A stretch of DNA of 64,000 nt from Micromonospora carbonacea (lineage in GTDB: Bacteria > Actinomycetota > Actinomycetes > Mycobacteriales > Micromonosporaceae). The stretch is taken from NCBI RefSeq assembly GCF_014205165.1, contig NZ_JACHMZ010000001.1:248001-312000 (forward strand), read 5' to 3'. Of this stretch, positions 60,336-64,000 are shown piece after piece. Position 1 is the first letter of the stretch, and each line of letters starts with the position of its first letter. The position numbers and the translations under genes were made by a program. Below the pieces are notes generated by a model that saw nothing but the letters and a program-made list of their open reading frames with translations, made no database searches and was not told the origin of the DNA.

Positions 60336-61339
60336 CCCGCCCGCCGGTGACCCTCCCGTCCGCCGCCCGGCCCGCCGTACAGCGCGGCGAGCCGGGCGGC
60401 GGCAGCGGCCACCCGCCCCCGCAGCTCCGGCGGATCCAGCACCTCCGCCTCCGGCCCGAGCCGCAGCGCCAGGTGGTACGCCACGTCGACGGACTCGATC
60501 GGCAGCCAGGTGACCACCCAGCCGTCCCCGTCGGGCGCACCGGCGGCGGCCGTCGCCTCGGCGTACGCGAAGGGGGCCTCCGGGGCGCTGCGGAGCTCGC
60601 GCAGGCCGGCGGGGCTCAGCCGGACGCGGACCCGGGTCCGCTGCATGCTGCGCAGGAACGCCTCGGCCTGCCCGCGCCAGTATCCGCCGAGGTCGAAGCG
60701 CTCGTCGCGGTCGAACGTCTCCCCGCCCGGGGCCACGTCGACCACCCGGTCGACCCGGTACGTGCGCGTGTCGTCGCCGACGCGGGCGACCAGATACCAG
60801 GTCCCGCTCTTGAGCACGAGCCCGTACGGCTCGACCCGCCGGACGACCTCGCCGTCGCCGCGCCGGTAGCGCAGCTCGACGACCCGGTCGCCCCACACGG
60901 CGCGGGCCAGCTCGGCCAGCCGGGGCGGCGGCGACGCGTCGCGGAACCAGCCCGGCACGTCCAGGTGGAACCGCTGCCCGGCGCGGGCGGGCGCGTCGCG
61001 CAGCGCGGGCGGCAGCGCGGCCAGCACCTTCAGTTCGGCCGAGGCGACCGCGTCGGCCAGCCCCATGTCGCCCGCCGGCCCGGGCAGCCCGGCGAGGAAC
61101 AACGCCTCCGCCTCGTCCCGGGTGAGCCCGGTCAGCCGGGTCCGGTAGCCGCCGAGCAGCCGGTAGCCGCCGGCCCGGCCCCGATCGGCGTAGACGGGCA
61201 CCCCGGCGGCCGACAGGGCCAGCACGTCCCGGTAGACCGTGCGCTCGGAGACCTCCAGCTCACGGGCCAGCTCGGCCGCCGTCATCGCCCCCCGCGCCTG
61301 GAGCAGCAGCACCACCGAGATCAACCGCGAGGCTCGCAC
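60320..61339 (-). CDS. YafY-type HTH regulator with WYL domain
   Basis: A 339-aa protein. An N-terminal winged helix (LQARGAMTAAELARELEVSE, RTVYRDVLALSAAGVPVYAD) is followed by a WYL domain (residues about 140-220: ELRYRRGDGEVVRRVEPYGL, LKSGTWYLVARVGDDTRTY) and the WCX tail. It probably senses a ligand or nucleic acid through WYL and controls a nearby or remote gene. GTG 61339 has CACAAT six bases upstream, placed right against repeat R9. Confidence 0.93.
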   Translation of the reverse strand: MRASRLISVVLLLQARGAMTAAELARELEVSERTVYRDVLALSAAGVPVYADRGRAGGYRLLGGYRTRLTGLTRDEAEALFLAGLPGPAGDMGLADAVASAELKVLAALPPALRDAPARAGQRFHLDVPGWFRDASPPPRLAELARAVWGDRVVELRYRRGDGEVVRRVEPYGLVLKSGTWYLVARVGDDTRTYRVDRVVDVAPGGETFDRDERFDLGGYWRGQAEAFLRSMQRTRVRVRLSPAGLRELRSAPEAPFAYAEATAAAGAPDGDGWVVTWLPIESVDVAYHLALRLGPEAEVLDPPELRGRVAAAAARLAALYGGPGGGREGHRRAGGGQR

Positions 61340-61345
61340 CCGCCT

Positions 61346-61351
61346 ATTGTG
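61346..61351 (-). promoter_or_regulatory. Possible -10 of the WYL gene (CACAAT)
   Basis: CACAAT on the minus strand, six bases before GTG 61339. Repeat R9 begins at the next base upstream, so R9 would supply the -35 zone. Confidence 0.45.
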
Positions 61352-61405
61352 TAAGGAAGGGCCCCCTGTTAACGCCTGCGGTATAGAAGGGAACCCTTCT
61401 CACCC
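61352..61405 (+). repeat. Family-1 palindromic repeat, copy R9 (in a divergent promoter)
   Basis: TAAGGAAGGGCCCCCTGTTA, ACGCCTGCGGTATAG, then AAGGGAACCCTTCTCACC. It is the only copy between divergent genes, so it cannot be a terminator for either. Its conserved end faces the WYL promoter. Confidence 0.9.
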
Positions 61406-61446
61406 CGCTCCGCGTTGCTTGGCGGGGCGGACGGGACAGGCGCGGT

Positions 61447-61452
61447 TAGGCT
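61447..61452 (+). promoter_or_regulatory. Leaderless -10 of the EI24 gene
   Basis: TAGGCT eight bases before GTG 61461. Confidence 0.6.
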
Positions 61453-61460
61453 CAGCGGTC

Positions 61461-62276
61461 GTGAACGTACCCAGCAGCATCACCGCGCCGGTGACCGGCG
61501 CCGTCGGCCGATTCTTCTCCGGGGTCGGGCTGCTCCTGCGCGGCATCGGCCTGTACGTCCGCAGCCCCGGCCTGATGCTGCTCGGCATCGTGCCGGCGCT
61601 GATCTCCGGAACCCTCTTCGTGGCCGCCTTCGCCACCCTCGTCTACTTCGTGGACGACCTGGCCGCGCTGGTCACCCCGTTCGCCGACGACTGGTCGCGC
61701 ACCGCCCGCAGCCTCGTCCGGGTCGTCGCCGGCCTGGCCTTCCTCGGCGTCGGCGGGCTGCTCGGGGTGCTCACCTTCACCGCCGTGACCCTGGCCATCG
61801 GCGATCCGTTCTACGAGAAGATCTCCGAGCGGGTCGAGGAGCGTTACGGCGGCACGCCCGGCGCGGTGGAGGCGCCGTTCTGGGCGTCGCTGCGTCGCAG
61901 CATCGTCGACTCGCTGCGGCTGGTCGCGATCTCCGTACTCGTGGGTATTCCGCTCTTCGCGGCCGGCTTCATCCCGGTGGTCGGGCAGACCGTCGTGCCG
62001 GTGATCGGGGCGGCGGTCGGCGGCTGGTTCCTCGCGCTGGAGCTGGCGGGGGCCCCGTTCTACCGGCGCGGCATGCGGCTGCCCGACCGCCGGGCGCTGC
62101 TCAAGGCCGACCGGCCGACGACGCTGGGCTTCGGGGTGGCGGTCTTCGTGTGCTTCCTGATCCCGCTCGGCGCGGTGCTGGTCATGCCGGCGGCGGTGGC
62201 CGGCGCTACCCTGCTCACCCGCCGCGCGATGGGCCAGTCCATCGAGCCGCCGGGCCGCCCCGTCGAGAAGCGGTGA
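61461..62276 (+). CDS. EI24-domain (CysZ-like) membrane protein
   Basis: A 271-aa protein with about five helices and the EI24/DUF540 pattern: RSPGLMLLGIVPALISGTLF, then GDPFYEKISERVEERYGGTP and GWFLALELAGAPFYRRGMRL. E. coli CysZ, the nearest characterised relative, moves sulfate. The role here is unproven. GTG 61461 is set by a leaderless -10. Confidence 0.87.
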   Translation: MNVPSSITAPVTGAVGRFFSGVGLLLRGIGLYVRSPGLMLLGIVPALISGTLFVAAFATLVYFVDDLAALVTPFADDWSRTARSLVRVVAGLAFLGVGGLLGVLTFTAVTLAIGDPFYEKISERVEERYGGTPGAVEAPFWASLRRSIVDSLRLVAISVLVGIPLFAAGFIPVVGQTVVPVIGAAVGGWFLALELAGAPFYRRGMRLPDRRALLKADRPTTLGFGVAVFVCFLIPLGAVLVMPAAVAGATLLTRRAMGQSIEPPGRPVEKR

Positions 62277-62313
62277 CGTGGAGGTCGACCCTGCCGCGTG
62301 CACGCCCCGCCAG

Positions 62314-62372
62314 AGGTGGTGAGAAGGGAACCCCTCTCTACCGTATGCGTTAACAAGGGGCCCCTCCTTACG
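62314..62372 (-). repeat. Family-1 palindromic repeat, copy R10
   Basis: On the minus strand: TAAGGAGGGGCCCCTTGTTA, ACGCATACGGTAGAGAGG and GGTTCCCTTCTCACC. Its conserved end faces the start of the gene at 62407. The R10-R11 likeness extends into the flank (GAGGTGGTGAGAAGGG). Confidence 0.88.
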
Positions 62373-62374
62373 CC

Positions 62375-62380
62375 TATCCT
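62375..62380 (+). promoter_or_regulatory. Possible -10 of the secreted-protein gene
   Basis: TATCCT three bases after repeat R10 would give a leader of about 20 nt with an AAGGG RBS. Confidence 0.45.
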
Positions 62381-62406
62381 TAATCGGACGAAAGGTGCGA
62401 TAAGGG

Positions 62407-62940
62407 ATGCCTCGCGTGCGGGCCGACCGGTTCAGGTCCGCGGTTTCGGCGACCGCGGCCTGCCTGCTGCTGCTCGGGGTCGCGGGCCTGCCCCGGCGCG
62501 AGGCCCGGCCCGGCCCATCGACCGACCGCCCGCCCGCGCCGCCGGTGCCGCCCGCGCCCCTGCCCGGTCCACGCACGACGATCCGGCTGGCTCCGGCCGA
62601 CGCGCCGGTCCGGGCGGCCGGCCGCGAGCCGGCCTGCGCCGCGGGCCTGGGCGGCGGGCCCTATCCCGACGAGGACGTGTGGGTGTTCGGCCTGCCGGCC
62701 GGCGCCCGGTTCGTCGCGGTGACGCCCGAGTTCGTGGCCCCGGACCGGGAACGCGTCGCCCCCACCGTGCCCACCGAGGCCGGCGTGCTGACCGTCGACG
62801 GGGCCGGGGGCAGCGCGGCGTGGCTGCGCCTGCCCGCCGGCTGGACCCTGACGGGCGGCTCGGCGGCGATCGCCGGGGACGCCGACTCCTTCGCGCTCGC
62901 GGCGGTCTGCCCGGCGTCCGTGTCGCCGTCGTCGTCCTGA
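62407..62940 (+). CDS. Predicted secreted or anchored protein of unknown function
   Basis: A 177-aa protein. Residues about 12-28 (AVSATAACLLLLGVAGL) form a signal helix after an Arg-rich n-region. Pro-rich residues 33-55 look like a linker, then there is a compact domain without a recognised family, with Cys near 75 (EPACAAG) and near 166 (AVCPAS). The ATG 62407 follows AAGGG. It could be released or stay anchored. Confidence 0.65.
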   Translation: MPRVRADRFRSAVSATAACLLLLGVAGLPRREARPGPSTDRPPAPPVPPAPLPGPRTTIRLAPADAPVRAAGREPACAAGLGGGPYPDEDVWVFGLPAGARFVAVTPEFVAPDRERVAPTVPTEAGVLTVDGAGGSAAWLRLPAGWTLTGGSAAIAGDADSFALAAVCPASVSPSSS

Positions 62941-63035
62941 CCGGCCCGCCAGGTGCGACCCCACCGCCGGGGCGGGGGCGTCGCCGGCGACCGGTGCCTG
63001 TTCCGCCGGGGCAACCCCGCCGGCGGAGCGCACCG

Positions 63036-63452
63036 TCAGCTGCCGGGGTCCCGGACGGCGGCGACCGCCTCCACCTCGACGAGCTGGTCGTCGTAGCCGA
63101 GCACGGTCACCCCGAGCAGGGTGCTCGGCGGCTCGTGGCCGCCGAACGCGTCCCGGACCACCTCCCACGCGGCCACCAGGTCGGCCTGCCGGGACGACGC
63201 CACGTACACCGTGGTCTTGACGACGTCGGCGAGCCGCGCCCCGGCGGCGGCGAGCGCGACCTCCAGGTTCGCCATCACCTGCCGGGCCTGCGCCGCCGGG
63301 TCGCCCGGCGCGACCGTACGCCCGGCGGCGTCCAACGGGCACGCGCCGGCGGCGAACACCAGTCGGGCGGGCGGGGCGACGGTCGCCGCGTACGCGTACT
63401 CGGCGACGTCGGAGAGTTCGGACACGCGCACCAGCGCCGCGGGATCGCTCAC
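63036..63452 (-). CDS. RidA/YjgF-family protein
   Basis: A 138-aa protein starting VSDPAALVRVSELSDVAEYA, with FAAGACPLDAAGR, the subunit-interface ARQVMANLEVALAAAGARLA and TTVYVASSRQADL, and ending VEVEAVAAVRD. RidA trims reactive enamine/imine intermediates; relatives differ. The arginine seen in canonical RidA active sites (a usual C-terminal R) was not confirmed. GTG 63452 is set by TAGCGT seven bases upstream. The frame open to 63509 is rejected. Confidence 0.88.
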   Translation of the reverse strand: MSDPAALVRVSELSDVAEYAYAATVAPPARLVFAAGACPLDAAGRTVAPGDPAAQARQVMANLEVALAAAGARLADVVKTTVYVASSRQADLVAAWEVVRDAFGGHEPPSTLLGVTVLGYDDQLVEVEAVAAVRDPGS

Positions 63453-63459
63453 CCGCGCG

Positions 63460-63465
63460 ACGCTA
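63460..63465 (-). promoter_or_regulatory. Leaderless -10 of the RidA gene
   Basis: TAGCGT on the minus strand, seven bases before GTG 63452. Confidence 0.7.
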
Positions 63466-63527
63466 GCCCGCCCCCGGACCCCGCCGCCACGCGACAACCG
63501 CCCCGCCACGCGCTCACGCGCCCGCCG

Positions 63528-63585
63528 GAGGTGGTGAGAAGGGGGCCCCTCTCTACCGTATGCGTTAACAAGGGGCCCCTCCTTA
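63528..63585 (-). repeat. Family-1 palindromic repeat, copy R11
   Basis: On the minus strand: TAAGGAGGGGCCCCTTGTTA, ACGCATACGGTAGAGAGG and GGCCCCCTTCTCACCACC. The TAA is the stop of the LacI-type gene. Confidence 0.9.
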
Positions 63586-64000
63586 AGCCGAGGCGCGCAG
63601 GACCAGCTCCGTGGGCAGCACGAGGGCCGGCTCGACGTCCTCGCCGGCCGCGATCCGCAGGAGCTGGCGGGTCGCCTGCCGGCCCAGGTCGACGATCGGC
63701 TGCCGCACGGTGGTCAGCGGCGGGTCCGTGTACGCGGCCGTCTCGATGTCGTCGAACCCGATCATCGCCACGTCGGCGGGCACCCGCCGCCCCGCCTCGC
63801 GCAGCGTCCGCATGGCGGCGTGCGCCATCAGGTCGGAGGCGGCGAAGACGGCGTCGGTGTCGGGGTGGGTGGCGAGGAGCTGCCGCATCGCCGCGGCCCC
63901 CGACTCCCGGGTGAAGTCGCCGTACGCCACCCGCTCGGGCAGCCCCGCCTCGGCGACCGCCGCCCGGTAGCCGGCGAGGCGTTCCACCCCGGCGAACATG
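63583..64000 (-). CDS. LacI-family regulator, C-terminal part (cut by the window end)
   Basis: About 139 residues of the ligand-binding domain of a LacI/GalR regulator: ATHPDTDAVFAASDLMAHAA, RRVPADVAMIGFDDIETAAY, TTVRQPIVDLGRQATRQLLR and ELVLRASA at the end. The HTH lies beyond base 64000. The ATG at 63999 is internal. It controls a sugar or related pathway outside the window. Its TAA stop is the start of repeat R11. Confidence 0.92.
   Translation of the reverse strand, partial: MFAGVERLAGYRAAVAEAGLPERVAYGDFTRESGAAAMRQLLATHPDTDAVFAASDLMAHAAMRTLREAGRRVPADVAMIGFDDIETAAYTDPPLTTVRQPIVDLGRQATRQLLRIAAGEDVEPALVLPTELVLRASA

Overview
The window looks like chromosomal DNA of a high-GC actinobacterium, most likely a Micromonosporaceae member (Micromonospora-like). 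The reasons are very high GC with codon position 3 almost always G or C, a mycothiol synthase (MshD), a GlnR-type regulator, an XRE/HbhA-like/DUF2516 gene order matching Mycobacterium Rv0474-Rv0476, CIRCE control of groEL, PHO boxes with 11-bp GTTCAC repeats, and very frequent leaderless genes (TANNNT placed 6-8 bases before ATG or GTG). The family-level name is inference. No rRNA, tRNA, CRISPR array, prophage, integrase or transposase gene was seen. Most of the window is housekeeping and regulatory chromosome.

Layout: 1-3.4 kb, a tandem-GNAT protein (cut by the window edge), PaaN and a second GNAT; 3.6-6.7 kb, cspA, a 1.2-kb repeat-rich non-coding stretch, then groEL behind two CIRCE operators; 6.7-14.2 kb, a polytopic membrane subtilase, GlpD, a lipoprotein, a GlcD-type FAD oxidase and DUF4031; 14.5-21 kb, a PadR operon, an HD protein, a FUSC exporter, a SAM-riboswitch-controlled class-V aminotransferase and PrsW; 21-26 kb, small membrane and GroES-like proteins, an AI-2E transporter, a DinG-type helicase and DUF402. 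From 26 to 35.4 kb lies a phosphate region: PPK2, a PhoU-like/Pit pair with a PHO box, and the pstSCAB operon with its own PHO box, with an oxidoreductase and a NUDIX gene in between.

35.5-42.3 kb holds mshD, a polysaccharide deacetylase, glnR, a membrane protein, a DUF2993 protein and a sulfur unit made of a cysteine-rich leader peptide, a sulfurtransferase and a DUF1416/SseC protein. 42.3-49 kb holds a gene-poor stretch, a DinB/DUF664 protein, a GT2 glycosyltransferase coupled to a 46-aa LPXTG micropeptide, a glycogen-debranching-like enzyme, SCP2 and DsrE. 49-57 kb holds a nitrobindin-like protein, a PabC-like enzyme, a Fur-family regulator with YgfZ, BKACE, an asparaginase, a hydrolase and the XRE-HbhA-like-DUF2516-hydrolase operon. 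57-64 kb holds a nucleotidyltransferase, an SDR, a WYL regulator, an EI24 protein, a secreted protein, RidA and a LacI-type regulator cut by the window end.

The most unusual content is intergenic. (1) Eleven copies of a 50-60-bp palindromic repeat (core AGGAAGGGCCCCYTGTTAACGC) are scattered through the window. Nine have the same end facing the stop codon of a gene, and in seven of these the stop codon is itself the first three bases of the repeat. (2) A second family of about 52-69 bp (GATCTTGC...GCAAGATC) occurs three times. Each copy lies downstream of a minus-strand gene, behind a C-rich, G-poor stretch of the predicted transcript. (3) Twenty-six leaderless promoters can be read directly, including a divergent pair whose -10 boxes share two bases. 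These are the parts most worth following up.
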